This document shows, one piece after another, positions 1-8,384 of a stretch of 44,569 nt of DNA (position 1 is the stretch's first letter; every line of letters starts with the position of its first letter). The notes under the pieces were generated by a model that was not told the origin of the DNA, searched no databases, and was given only the letters and a program-made list of their open reading frames with translations. Source of the stretch: Candidatus Aenigmatarchaeota archaeon (GTDB taxonomy: Archaea > Aenigmatarchaeota > Aenigmatarchaeia > CG10238-14 > SCSR01); contig JACPJT010000002.1 of assembly GCA_016187415.1 (NCBI GenBank), forward strand, positions 1 to 44,569. Direction: 5' to 3'. A program made the translations under genes and the position numbers.

Positions 1-169
1 ATAGACTTCTATAAGCAGTTATCCGTTTAGCGGCGAACGTAACTATTTTTGCATATTCATTGAAATAATTATCGAGTTCTTTCTTATCGTCGCTATTTTT
101 AATTTCTAATTTTAGTCTAATTCCAGTGATAATTTTTTCAGGCAGATTTTCAGTGTAAAGCGTTTCCAT
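1..169 (-). CDS. N-terminal fragment of a putative TnpB/Cas12-like (type V) CRISPR effector, cut by the window edge
   Basis: An ATG at 169 opens a frame that runs without a stop to the window edge (56 codons). It starts one base after the cas4 stop, so it is the fourth gene of the cas operon. The visible N-terminus reads as a beta-strand around residues 14-23 (TGIRLKLEIK), then an acidic linker and an amphipathic helix (ELDNYFNEYAKIVTFAAKRI). That is the arrangement at the start of TnpB and compact Cas12 proteins, where a strand of the wedge domain is followed by a helix of the E-x4-Y-x2-x-V-N/T-F-A type. The RuvC motifs that would prove it lie outside the window. Known biology: Cas12f/Cas14 effectors occur next to cas1-cas2-cas4 in DPANN archaea. 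The start and operon position are seen; the family call is inference. It could instead be an unrelated accessory protein. Confidence 0.55.
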   Translation of the reverse strand, partial: METLYTENLPEKIITGIRLKLEIKNSDDKKELDNYFNEYAKIVTFAAKRITAYRSL

Positions 170-170
170 A

Positions 171-758
171 TTATCCCCAACACTTACTTTTATAACAACA
201 ATCTATACATCGTTTCTTATATACGGTTGCTTTTGGGAATCTTTCCCCTTCAATTACATCTCTAACCTCGTTCAATAATTCCAATACATCTTTCTTATTA
301 CTAAGGTTGACCTTTACCAAGTCTCCAGATTTTAAGAATTTAATAAAACCGAAAGGTACATTGTATCCCAGACATTCCTTTATAAGAAGGGCCTCCATCA
401 AAAGTTGATTTATTTGACCTCTAAAAAGTTTAGGTGGTCTGTAGCTATATTTTGCTTGTATAGGATAAGCTTCGTTCTTCTCTTTATCTATCATTATAGA
501 ATCTACTATTGTTTTTATTCCTAATCTTTCAGATACTAGATGCGCTTTAAACAACTTCGGTAATTTAGGATACTGTTTAACTACTTTGGTTCTTTTGGCT
601 TTGGTTTGATAATCGTATTCTTTTTCCCTTCCTTTGAATTCCTTCTTTGTAGTAAACTGTGGGTCTCTTAAAACCTCTGTATAATAAATTATCCGTGGGC
701 AGTATGAATAATTCATCAAATCAGTTGCTGTTATGTATTTTTTCTCCATTATAACCAC
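171..758 (-). CDS. cas4: CRISPR-associated exonuclease Cas4
   Basis: RecB-type nuclease of the adaptation module, which trims pre-spacers and helps select PAM and orientation. The 195 residues carry the Cas4 four-cysteine Fe-S signature: C20 near the N-terminus and a C-terminal cluster (C184, C187, C188, C193). The nuclease core is visible as D86 in a beta strand (TIVDSIMID), Q101-x-K103 (PIQAKYS) in place of the usual E-x-K, and Q115 in the helix that follows (QINQLLMEALL). The start overlaps the cas2 end by 38 nt; an internal Met4 at 749 would shorten the overlap to 29 nt. It lies between cas2 and the putative effector in one minus-strand operon. Confidence 0.93.
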   Translation of the reverse strand: MVIMEKKYITATDLMNYSYCPRIIYYTEVLRDPQFTTKKEFKGREKEYDYQTKAKRTKVVKQYPKLPKLFKAHLVSERLGIKTIVDSIMIDKEKNEAYPIQAKYSYRPPKLFRGQINQLLMEALLIKECLGYNVPFGFIKFLKSGDLVKVNLSNKKDVLELLNEVRDVIEGERFPKATVYKKRCIDCCYKSKCWG

Positions 759-1041
759 CTATTATCAGGAAGTCTTTTTTCCTAACCGAATCCTCCTTCA
801 AGATGCCTTCTATTATTTTGCTTCCGAAACATGAGTCGCATGAAGGGAAGATAAACACGCAGTCATTGGAGTCTTTAAGCACTTCCTTGACTTCGATTGA
901 AAGCATCTCAATCCTGTTCCTTGTAACATCTCCCAGAAAAGCACTCTTCTGAACTCTCTTCAAGCCGTAATTCTTGCATATCTTGGAAACCTTTGTTCTC
1001 TTCCCATTATTTGTTATGTCGTATACTACCCAATGCAACAT
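721..1041 (-). CDS. cas2: CRISPR-associated endoribonuclease/integration protein Cas2
   Basis: Small ferredoxin-fold protein that bridges Cas1 dimers in the spacer integration complex. I chose the ATG at 1041, which begins MLHWVVYDITNNGKRTKVSK. This puts the conserved Asp at position 8 of the first strand (VVYD) and leaves 4 nt after the cas1 stop. An upstream in-frame start at 1095 would add 18 residues lying inside cas1 and is unlikely. With this start the protein has 106 residues, slightly longer than the usual 85-100. The second strand region (CVFIFPSCDSC) and a C-terminal strand are present. Confidence 0.9.
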   Translation of the reverse strand: MLHWVVYDITNNGKRTKVSKICKNYGLKRVQKSAFLGDVTRNRIEMLSIEVKEVLKDSNDCVFIFPSCDSCFGSKIIEGILKEDSVRKKDFLIIGGYNGEKIHNSN

Positions 1042-1045
1042 GTAA

Positions 1046-2023
1046 TCACGCTGAAAACTCTCCGTAATATTCTCCTTCAAGCAGTAGCCTGACAAACTCT
1101 CTAGCCCTTTCCATTATGACTGCTTTCCAAGGTAGATTCTTATTTTTGTATTTTATCGTCCTGTTAAGAAGTTCCATTACTTCGTTTATTAATTTCTCTT
1201 TACCCCTTTCACTTAGCATGAAAACGTTTCCAGAACTTTCAAAATCGGAATCTTCAATCTGTTTCCTTGCAAATAAATTTATTACAGCCCTGTCTGCTAT
1301 AGGCTGTCTGAATTGTTCAATGAAATCAAGAACTAAGGAAGGCTTGCCGTATCGGTCGGTATGCATAAAGCCTAGATAAGGGTCTAGGCCAGCTATTATG
1401 CATGATTTCTCGACTTCGGAATACATTATCCCATATGCATAGTTCAGCATCGCGTTGAAAGGGTCTTTCGCTTCATGTTGCCTCTCGCTGAAAGGTAAAA
1501 TCCTAGACAGGCAAGAAAAATATTGAGAACTGGAAAATCCTTCTATCCCCAAAAGTTGCTGTCTTATGTCATCCATATTTCCGACGAGTGTTTCCAAGTT
1601 CTCTAACTGGGCTTCAATAGATTTTATTTCTTCCGAAAAGTCGACATTCTCCCTGGTCTTGCTTAGAGACTTGAGCATGTTTATCTGATTCTTGATCTTG
1701 GACTTTGCTATGTTTTTAATCGCTTCCGAAATTTTTGTTGATAGATACTGGGTAGCCTGCTTTCTTCTAGTCAGTGTGGTACCGCCCAATCTGCATGGGT
1801 ATATTCTGGCATAAGGCTCGCCATATTTGTTGGCGTAAACTATGTCGATGTCTTTGGACATTGCAAGTTTTATCACATTAGCCGAAATAGACGCCCCTGC
1901 GGTTATCAATATTTGCTTGACGTCATCCGCTGAAAACTCGTGTTTCTGATCCTTGGTTACAACAATGAACCTATTTTCTTCTTTCTTTATTACTGACCCG
2001 TACTCGTTAATTACCAGCTGCAT
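1046..2023 (-). CDS. cas1: CRISPR-associated integrase Cas1
   Basis: Metal-dependent integrase that inserts new spacers at the leader end of a CRISPR array. The 325 residues match the usual Cas1 length. An N-terminal beta domain (1-75) is followed by the alpha-helical catalytic domain. The catalytic residues are visible: E161 (LLGIEGFSSSQYF), H221 (YLGFMHTDRYGKPSLVLDF) and the acidic pair D233/E236 in LVLDFIEQFR. It is the first gene of the operon cas1-cas2-cas4-effector. A TATA-like AAATTTATAG lies about 17 nt upstream on the minus strand, with an inverted ATGAAC/GTTCAT repeat around it. No array is seen beside it. Confidence 0.96.
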   Translation of the reverse strand: MQLVINEYGSVIKKEENRFIVVTKDQKHEFSADDVKQILITAGASISANVIKLAMSKDIDIVYANKYGEPYARIYPCRLGGTTLTRRKQATQYLSTKISEAIKNIAKSKIKNQINMLKSLSKTRENVDFSEEIKSIEAQLENLETLVGNMDDIRQQLLGIEGFSSSQYFSCLSRILPFSERQHEAKDPFNAMLNYAYGIMYSEVEKSCIIAGLDPYLGFMHTDRYGKPSLVLDFIEQFRQPIADRAVINLFARKQIEDSDFESSGNVFMLSERGKEKLINEVMELLNRTIKYKNKNLPWKAVIMERAREFVRLLLEGEYYGEFSA

Positions 2024-2116
2024 AAGTTCTCGATGAACTATAAATTTCTTAAAGTTATCATCGGTTCATTTCCCACATCATGACAGATATAAATTGATTG
2101 GTTGCATTATCTATTC
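2024..2116. promoter_or_regulatory. Divergent promoter region between cas1 and herA
   Basis: This 93-nt spacer separates two divergent genes. Toward herA a TATA-like GATATAAATTG (about 2086-2096) stands about 25 nt before the ATG at 2117, as for a leaderless archaeal transcript. Toward cas1 a TATA-like AAATTTATAG is read on the minus strand (about 2038-2048). The cas1 box is flanked by an inverted repeat, ATGAAC at 2033-2038 and GTTCAT at 2064-2069, which could be an operator. Confidence 0.45.
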
Positions 2117-4636
2117 ATGAATGAGATAGGAACTGTAATATCATCCGAGCTGGGACCCAGTAGCCAGGAATTCTGGTTTGTAGTAAATGACAACAAAGGC
2201 GTGCCGGTCAGAAAGGGACAGTTCATACAACTAGAGACTTCCGACGGCCTGCTTGTCGCGCGCGTGGACGAGATAATCAAAACCAACAGGTACTACCAGC
2301 GTGCGGAATCTGTAAGCGAGTTTGAGAAATCCGGAAAACCTTTGACAGATCAATTTCCAGTTGACAGATGGGAATATCTGATAGCTCAGGCGTACCCTTT
2401 GGGCGTATTTTCCAACGGATTGCAAAGAAGGGTCACATTCCCTGTATCGCCAGGAAACAAGATATATCCGATTGATGAAAATATTCTGAATGATGTCCTA
2501 GGTCTTGATGTAAAAAACGGGATTAATATAGGAAAGGTCGAGTTCCACAATACAGATGCTAAATTGAACATAACGCGATTGTTTCAAAAACATTTGGCGG
2601 TGCTCGCAATGTCAGGTGCCGGAAAATCCTATCTGACATCGGTTTTGATTGAAGAACTCTTGAACAAGGAAAGGAATTCTAGACCGTCCGTGATTTTGAT
2701 TGACCCCCACGGCGAGTACGGCGGCTTTGTCAATGATAATAGATATGCGACGTCTACCAAAGTCTACCACGGCGAAGAAATCACAATAGCAACACACAGT
2801 TTATCCGCATATGAATTGTCCATGTTGATGCCGAAGATAACTTCCGTGCAAAGAAGGGAACTGAATCCCATAATTAGAAAACTGCGGGGAGAAAGACCCG
2901 TTTATAACATGCAAGATCTTATTGACGCCGTGCAGAACAGCGACATAAAGGACATCAAAACTAAAACAGTGCTTGTGGCCTGGTTGCATGAATTGGATTA
3001 TACGAAACTGTTCAGCAACAGGGATTACCCGTCTGTGAAGGACTTGGCGTTCCAAGGCAACCTGAGCATCCTTAATTTGTCTGACTTGGTTGATATCAGA
3101 AGGAAGCAGATAATCATCGCGTACTTTGCGAAGAAATTGTTCGATGCCAGAAGACAGAAAAAAATATCGCCTTTCATTTTATTTGTGGAAGAAGCGCACC
3201 AATTCTGTTTAAGTAGCGACACCGAAATTCTTACTCAGAAAGGCTGGAAAAAATACAATGAACTAAAAGTCGGCTATCCTGTATTTTCCTATAATAAAGA
3301 TTCGGATAAGCTTGAAGTTAATCCTATACAAAGACTAATTATAAAAAATTATAGTGGTGAACTCGTAAAACTGTACAATGATGAAAGCATAAACTCTCTT
3401 GTAACTAATGATCATAGAGTTTTATGTTATACTCGAACAACAAATAAAAATCACGAATTCACATGGTCACAACCCAAATTTATTTTGGCTAAAGATCTTC
3501 CGACAGGATTTAAAATACCCATCACCGCTAAAATACAGTCTAATTCGAAATGTAACATAGACAACGATTTGATAAAAATAATAGGATGGATAGTAACAGA
3601 CGGTTATAAACACTTATTTGATAGTGGAAAATATTTCTCCTTCGAGATATCCCAAACAAAAAAGAATATAGTAAAACAAATGATTGATGTTGTAAAGCGA
3701 CGTTTTCCAAAAGCTAGAATATCGTCAAGAAAACGAAAGGATCACTTTTATGATTCTCGTTTCATCAAAGGAAATACAGAGTTTACATTTTACTTTGGTA
3801 AAGAATGCTCAGACGAACTTAAAAAATGGCTGGGAAATAATGCACACAGAATTCCTAGGCAACTCTTAGAGAATGCTTCAATTGATCAACTTAAAATATT
3901 GTTTGACGCACTTGTTCAAGGAGATGGAAATATTTCTTACAGTAAAAAAAATGGCTATAGTTATGTGACATTCTATCCTGGACACGATTCGTATTTGGCA
4001 GACGATTTTCAGGAATTGTGTGTTAAGCTTGGATTCTCTGCGGTAAAAACAAAATCCACGAATGGACAAATAAAGGTATTGGTTTCTTTCAGAAGAAAAT
4101 TTGCATTTATCAGAAAGGTGAAAAAGGAAACATATTCTGGCAAAGTGTGGGATGTAACAGTTAAAAATGGTGCATTTGTAGCACGAAGAGAGGGTAAAAT
4201 CTTTATTACCGGTAACTGTCCTGAAGGTGAAGAACGCGAGAGTGCTCTGTCAAGAGGTATAATAGACCAGATTGCGCGAGAAGGAAGAAAATTCAATGCG
4301 TGCCTTGTTTTGATTACGCAACGTCCTGCCGGATTAGCAACGACTGCATTATCGCAATGCAACACACACGTAATTATGAGAGTTACAAACCCGTATGATT
4401 TGGACCACATCAAGGAAAGTTCTGAAGGAATTACCGGCGGTGTTTTGGATTCCATTCCAGGATTGAAAGTCGGCGAGGCGTATATTGTAGGTGAAGCAGT
4501 GAATTATCCCATACTTGTCAATGTGAGAGAAAGAAAAAGCAAGTCTTCCGAGAAAGGAATGAAACTGGAAGATGAGATTCAGAATTTCAACGATAACAAA
4601 CAAATCAGTGACAAAGATTTGGAAACATTCATGTAA
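2117..4636 (+). CDS. herA: HerA-type DNA translocase/helicase precursor with an in-frame intein
   Basis: HerA is a hexameric FtsK-like ATPase that works with NurA and Mre11-Rad50 in DNA end resection. I use the ATG at 2117; a TTG 15 nt earlier also reads in frame but sits too close to the TATA box. The N-terminal beta-barrel (HAS) domain spans residues 1-100. Walker A is MSGAGKS (about residue 165) and Walker B is ILFVEEAH. Right after Walker B, at ...HQF, the host protein is interrupted by a 337-residue intein and resumes at CPEGEERESALSRGI. The C-terminal part has the sensor region VLITQRPAG and ends near residue 839. Without the intein the protein is about 502 residues, normal for HerA. 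Its 3' end overlaps purD convergently by 8 nt. The mre11-rad50 operon follows purD, but no nurA is visible. Confidence 0.93.
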   Translation: MNEIGTVISSELGPSSQEFWFVVNDNKGVPVRKGQFIQLETSDGLLVARVDEIIKTNRYYQRAESVSEFEKSGKPLTDQFPVDRWEYLIAQAYPLGVFSNGLQRRVTFPVSPGNKIYPIDENILNDVLGLDVKNGINIGKVEFHNTDAKLNITRLFQKHLAVLAMSGAGKSYLTSVLIEELLNKERNSRPSVILIDPHGEYGGFVNDNRYATSTKVYHGEEITIATHSLSAYELSMLMPKITSVQRRELNPIIRKLRGERPVYNMQDLIDAVQNSDIKDIKTKTVLVAWLHELDYTKLFSNRDYPSVKDLAFQGNLSILNLSDLVDIRRKQIIIAYFAKKLFDARRQKKISPFILFVEEAHQFCLSSDTEILTQKGWKKYNELKVGYPVFSYNKDSDKLEVNPIQRLIIKNYSGELVKLYNDESINSLVTNDHRVLCYTRTTNKNHEFTWSQPKFILAKDLPTGFKIPITAKIQSNSKCNIDNDLIKIIGWIVTDGYKHLFDSGKYFSFEISQTKKNIVKQMIDVVKRRFPKARISSRKRKDHFYDSRFIKGNTEFTFYFGKECSDELKKWLGNNAHRIPRQLLENASIDQLKILFDALVQGDGNISYSKKNGYSYVTFYPGHDSYLADDFQELCVKLGFSAVKTKSTNGQIKVLVSFRRKFAFIRKVKKETYSGKVWDVTVKNGAFVARREGKIFITGNCPEGEERESALSRGIIDQIAREGRKFNACLVLITQRPAGLATTALSQCNTHVIMRVTNPYDLDHIKESSEGITGGVLDSIPGLKVGEAYIVGEAVNYPILVNVRERKSKSSEKGMKLEDEIQNFNDNKQISDKDLETFM
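3206..4216 (+). mobile_element. Intein with LAGLIDADG homing endonuclease inside HerA
   Basis: The 337-codon insertion starts with Cys (CLSSDTEILTQKGW, block A) and ends ...KIFITGN before extein residue Cys. This gives a Cys1 / Asn-last / Cys+1 splicing set. Block B is visible as TNDHRVLCY. Two dodecapeptide motifs of a LAGLIDADG endonuclease are seen: LIKIIGWIVTDG (about intein residue 120) and LFDALVQGDG (about residue 233). The penultimate residue is Gly rather than the common His of the HN|C motif. The insertion site is just after the Walker B motif, a conserved ATPase site of the kind inteins favour. The intein is richer in A+T than the flanking HerA sequence, consistent with separate ancestry. 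Confidence 0.93.
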
Positions 4637-5981
4637 ACAGTTTTAATGCTTTCTTACCAATATCAGTTCTATAAATCAAACCGTGAAACCCAGAAAAATC
4701 TCCTCTGCCTCTCAAATAAGATTTACAGACAGCGGAAGATAGTTCGGGGTCACTTGACATAATTCCTAAGACTCTTCCTCCGTTAGTTGCCCACCTGACT
4801 TTATTTCCTTCCATAATTGCTTTCGTTCCACTATGAATTACCATCTGTCCTTCAATTGGACGTTTCAGCTGTCCGTAATCGTCTAATCCATTAATCGGTA
4901 AACCTATTTCTGGTGAATGTGGATATCCAGGTGAAACTAGATTTACAATAGCAGAATAATCATTTGTAACAATTTCTGGTAACATTCCCAATTCTCCTGT
5001 AGCTGTAGCCATCAGATACGGTTGCAATCTAGATGCCATTGAATATAAAACAACTTGTGTTTCTGGATCTCCAAAACGCATATTATATTCCAGCACATAA
5101 AATCTACCGTTTCTGTCAACAGCAAGTGCAGGATAAAGACACCCATTGAATTCGATGCCTTCTTTTATGAAGCCTTCAACCGTGCGTTCTATGACATCAG
5201 AAATGACTTTTCCTCTCAATTCATTGTTAATTGGTATTGGTGCAACCGCTCCCATGCCTCCTGTATTGGGACCCTTATCGTCATCCAAAAGTGATTTGTG
5301 GTCCATTGAAAATGGCAAAAGTCTGTAATCTCCATGGAAACTCTCGTTTTTTCTTCTCACATCGACAAAAGCCATTGCACTCAGCTCATATTCTATATCG
5401 ACAAAATCTTGTATGTTTACTCTCGGGCCACCTAATTTACCATCTATCATTATTGCGTAGAGTGCTTCCGTAGCTTCTTCCAAAGTATGTGGAATTATTA
5501 CGCCTTTCCCCTTTGCCAAACCGTCACCCTTTATTGCAACTTTTAATTTCCTCTTTTTAACATGTCCTACTGCCTCTTGATAATTCTCTGGATTATAAAA
5601 ATCTGGAGTAGGAATTCCATTTCTTTTCATGAAATCTGAAGACCAGCATTTGCTCGCCTCGACTATTGATTCTTTTTTTCTAGAACCAAAGACCATATGA
5701 CCTTCTTTTTGTAGATTGTCAACTGCTCCTACAGCTAACCAATCTTCAGGACCAATCACGATCAGTGAAGGTTTGTACTTATCTGTGACATCAACCAAGT
5801 GCTTGGAATGCTCTCTTCTTAATCCGAAATTCGGAGGCAATGGGATAGTTTGTGCGATTCCCAGCCTCTCCATCCCATCATTGCCTGGTATAGCAATTAC
5901 GCGATAACCTTCATTGTGTAATTTGTAAGCTAGAGTAAATTCTCTTCCGCCAGAACCTATAACACAAATCGGATTATTCAT
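4629..5981 (-). CDS. purD: Phosphoribosylamine-glycine ligase (GAR synthetase)
   Basis: Catalyses ATP-dependent joining of 5-phosphoribosylamine and glycine, the second step of de novo purine synthesis, in the cytosol. The 450 residues are slightly longer than the usual 425-440. The N-domain starts with a nucleotide-fold loop (VIGSGGREFTLAYKL). The ATP-grasp core shows VAIKGDGLAKGKGVII, the substrate loop GPNTGGMGAV and the metal-binding EYNMRFGDPETQ. The C-domain follows. The gene is flanked by herA (convergent, 8-nt overlap) and rad50 (31-nt gap). No other purine gene is in the window, so whether the pathway is complete cannot be judged. Its base composition looks more A+T-rich than its neighbours, which would fit transfer. 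Confidence 0.95.
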   Translation of the reverse strand: MNNPICVIGSGGREFTLAYKLHNEGYRVIAIPGNDGMERLGIAQTIPLPPNFGLRREHSKHLVDVTDKYKPSLIVIGPEDWLAVGAVDNLQKEGHMVFGSRKKESIVEASKCWSSDFMKRNGIPTPDFYNPENYQEAVGHVKKRKLKVAIKGDGLAKGKGVIIPHTLEEATEALYAIMIDGKLGGPRVNIQDFVDIEYELSAMAFVDVRRKNESFHGDYRLLPFSMDHKSLLDDDKGPNTGGMGAVAPIPINNELRGKVISDVIERTVEGFIKEGIEFNGCLYPALAVDRNGRFYVLEYNMRFGDPETQVVLYSMASRLQPYLMATATGELGMLPEIVTNDYSAIVNLVSPGYPHSPEIGLPINGLDDYGQLKRPIEGQMVIHSGTKAIMEGNKVRWATNGGRVLGIMSSDPELSSAVCKSYLRGRGDFSGFHGLIYRTDIGKKALKLFT

Positions 5982-6012
5982 GCAAAGTTAATACCCGTAT
6001 GAATTTAAAAAG

Positions 6013-8379
6013 TTAGTTCAATTGGACAACTTGAGTATATCCGTCACCTGACTTGTCCCTGTCTAATCTGTAACCAGAGCCTGTGATGGCTTCCTCCAGT
6101 CTCGGCTCATGCGTTATGATGAATATCTGATCCAAGAACTCTCCTGTCCTGTCCCTCAATGTTTCAGCCAATTTCGATATGCCATTCTCGTCTAAATTGG
6201 CGGTAGGCTCGTCTAAAACCAGTATCCGCAACTGCGGGGCCAGCACCAAAGAGAACGCTATCCTCAAAGTCAGTGCCGCTATGCTCCTCTCGCCGCCGGA
6301 CGCCACGCCTTCGACATCGAACCATTCGTTCTTCGACTGCAGCTGCAGAACATAATCGCCTTCGTCTACATTCAACCTGACACCGGTGAAATCCTGATAA
6401 GGATACAGTGTCTGCCACAGCTGTTCCATGGAATAATTCACAAGTGTGATGAATTCCTGCCTGAGATGCTTCTGCGTTTCTTCTAGAGCCTTTGCGAAAA
6501 TTCTCAATTGTATGGAAATGTTCTCAAGCTTCTTCACGTCCTCCTTGTCTTTCGTAGACGTTGAAAGCGTCGATTCCAATTCTCTCAACCGGTTCTCGCG
6601 TTCCATTGACAGCTGCTTCAGCGATGATAGTCTTGCAGAAAGGGATTGCTCCTGCCCGACAAGATTGCGCAATTCTGCCTCCACAATAGACAGGTCCTTG
6701 CCGGAAATTGCACGCTCTAACCCTTCCAAATGGCGGCTTATCTCGTCTCTCTCCTTGACCAATTCGCTTATCCGCGATCTTTTTACATCATAATCACGGA
6801 TTTGCGACGCCATCATGATGGTTTTCTGCTTTTTCTCGCGGGTTTCGCTCAAACTCTTGTTCATTCTCTCCAATTCGCTTCTCAGCGATTTTAATTCGGC
6901 TTCAAGCTTAACAGAGGACTCTTCTAAAACGGAAAATACATGCTGTGAATTTTCCAGATTTGTTTTTATTTCGTCGACGTCACCTATGGCTTCCAGCATT
7001 TTGTCGAGCTTGATGATGGAAATTTCCAATTCCTTCAAATCCTGTTCGGTCATTTGTTTTTGCTTCACAGCATTGTCCATCGACTCGCGCAATTCGTGCA
7101 CCTGCATTTTCTTTTGTTTTGTTAAAATTATTTTTCTAGCCTCTGTCAGCTTTGATTCGCAGATGGGGCACACCGCCTTGACAAGCGACAGTTGATCTAT
7201 TATGGCGCCGAGGTCCTCGATCTTTATTCGCAGGGCCTCGATTTCTCCGACATATTTTTCCACAAGCAATTTTTTCTTTTCTAGCGCCCTTTCTTTATCA
7301 GGGCCTACATGTTTCCTTATTCTTTCAGCATCCTTTTGCAACTGGAGCTTCTCTTCAAGTTCGTTTTTTAGCCTTGTTATGGTTTCTTTTCTATAGATGT
7401 CTGCTTCTGCCTTGGCCTTTGAAAATTGATCCACAATTTTTTGGTATTCTGATTGCCTTTCCCTGATCAGTTCTTCCAGCTTTTCACTGACTTCGGACAG
7501 GGATTTCATATCGCCTTCTATCATTTCCTTATTCGCCCCCCTCACAGATTCGTCGAGCTTTTCCAAAGCCGATTGAATTTCATTTATTGCGCTGGAAAGG
7601 CGTATATCGTCCCTTTTCAGAATCTCGAAATTTTCTTTTGTCTTGTAAAGAATCTTCAGTTCATTTTCGAGGTTTGACCTGCTTGATGAAATTTGCTTGA
7701 GCGTCTTTTCGATTTCCGATCTTTCAGAAACAAGGCCTTCGAGCGAAGACTTGAGCACGGCTGCAGTCTGCTGCATGTCTGCAACATTCACTTTGCTGAG
7801 AAGATTCTCCATTGCCGATTTCTTTTCGGAAATTTTATTTATCAGCGAAATTGCATTTGTGCGCGCTTTGTCAAATTTGTCAATAAGCAGCAGCTCGTCA
7901 ATCTTGCGCATCCTCTGTCCTTTTGGTATAGTCAGGAAATAATCCAAGGAATTCTGTTCAGAGTATATTGCCTTGCTAAACAGCTCGTAATCCGCTTTAA
8001 GGGTTTTTTCCACGATTTCATTCACCCTTTGCGTGCTGGGAGCCTCGACCAGCTTGCCGTTTTCCCTGAATTCGGAATATGTCGTGCCCTTCCTCTTTTC
8101 TATTATCCTCTTTACGGAATAATTCTTGCCGTCGATCATGAAGAAGACTTCGACTTCGGCCATGTCCTTCATGGAAGGCTTGTTCATAATCAGCTCGTCA
8201 AGTTTCAGCTTTCTTGACTGAAGTTCCGGCGTTGTTCCGAAAAGACCGAAGCACATGGCTCCCAATATGGAACTTTTTCCGCTGCCCATTATCCCTATCA
8301 AAGCATTGGTTCCCTTGGTGAAATCTAGCGTGGAATTAAGATGAGAGCGCCAATTTTTCAGTATTATCTTGGTTATCAT
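6013..8379 (-). CDS. rad50: DNA double-strand break repair ATPase Rad50
   Basis: SMC-like ATPase that clamps and tethers DNA ends and drives the Mre11 nuclease. Read from the ATG at 8379 (788 residues), it starts with the typical MITKIILKNWRSH strand. Walker A is GIMGSGKSS (about 30-37). Two long coiled-coil arms flank a zinc hook CPIC at 404-407. The C-terminal lobe has the ABC signature SGGERS and Walker B LVLDEPTANLD. A GTG at 8388 overlaps the mre11 stop (GTGA) and is the alternative start, adding three residues. The arms are shorter than in larger Rad50s (about 880 residues) but normal for small archaea. It is the second gene of the mre11-rad50 operon. Confidence 0.96.
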   Translation of the reverse strand: MITKIILKNWRSHLNSTLDFTKGTNALIGIMGSGKSSILGAMCFGLFGTTPELQSRKLKLDELIMNKPSMKDMAEVEVFFMIDGKNYSVKRIIEKRKGTTYSEFRENGKLVEAPSTQRVNEIVEKTLKADYELFSKAIYSEQNSLDYFLTIPKGQRMRKIDELLLIDKFDKARTNAISLINKISEKKSAMENLLSKVNVADMQQTAAVLKSSLEGLVSERSEIEKTLKQISSSRSNLENELKILYKTKENFEILKRDDIRLSSAINEIQSALEKLDESVRGANKEMIEGDMKSLSEVSEKLEELIRERQSEYQKIVDQFSKAKAEADIYRKETITRLKNELEEKLQLQKDAERIRKHVGPDKERALEKKKLLVEKYVGEIEALRIKIEDLGAIIDQLSLVKAVCPICESKLTEARKIILTKQKKMQVHELRESMDNAVKQKQMTEQDLKELEISIIKLDKMLEAIGDVDEIKTNLENSQHVFSVLEESSVKLEAELKSLRSELERMNKSLSETREKKQKTIMMASQIRDYDVKRSRISELVKERDEISRHLEGLERAISGKDLSIVEAELRNLVGQEQSLSARLSSLKQLSMERENRLRELESTLSTSTKDKEDVKKLENISIQLRIFAKALEETQKHLRQEFITLVNYSMEQLWQTLYPYQDFTGVRLNVDEGDYVLQLQSKNEWFDVEGVASGGERSIAALTLRIAFSLVLAPQLRILVLDEPTANLDENGISKLAETLRDRTGEFLDQIFIITHEPRLEEAITGSGYRLDRDKSGDGYTQVVQLN

Positions 8380-8384
8380 ACAAA

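Noticed and set aside
1-2100. A CRISPR array near the cas genes
   Set aside because: I looked for regularly spaced direct repeats around cas1-cas2-cas4 and found none; the only repeat is a short inverted pair at the cas1 promoter.
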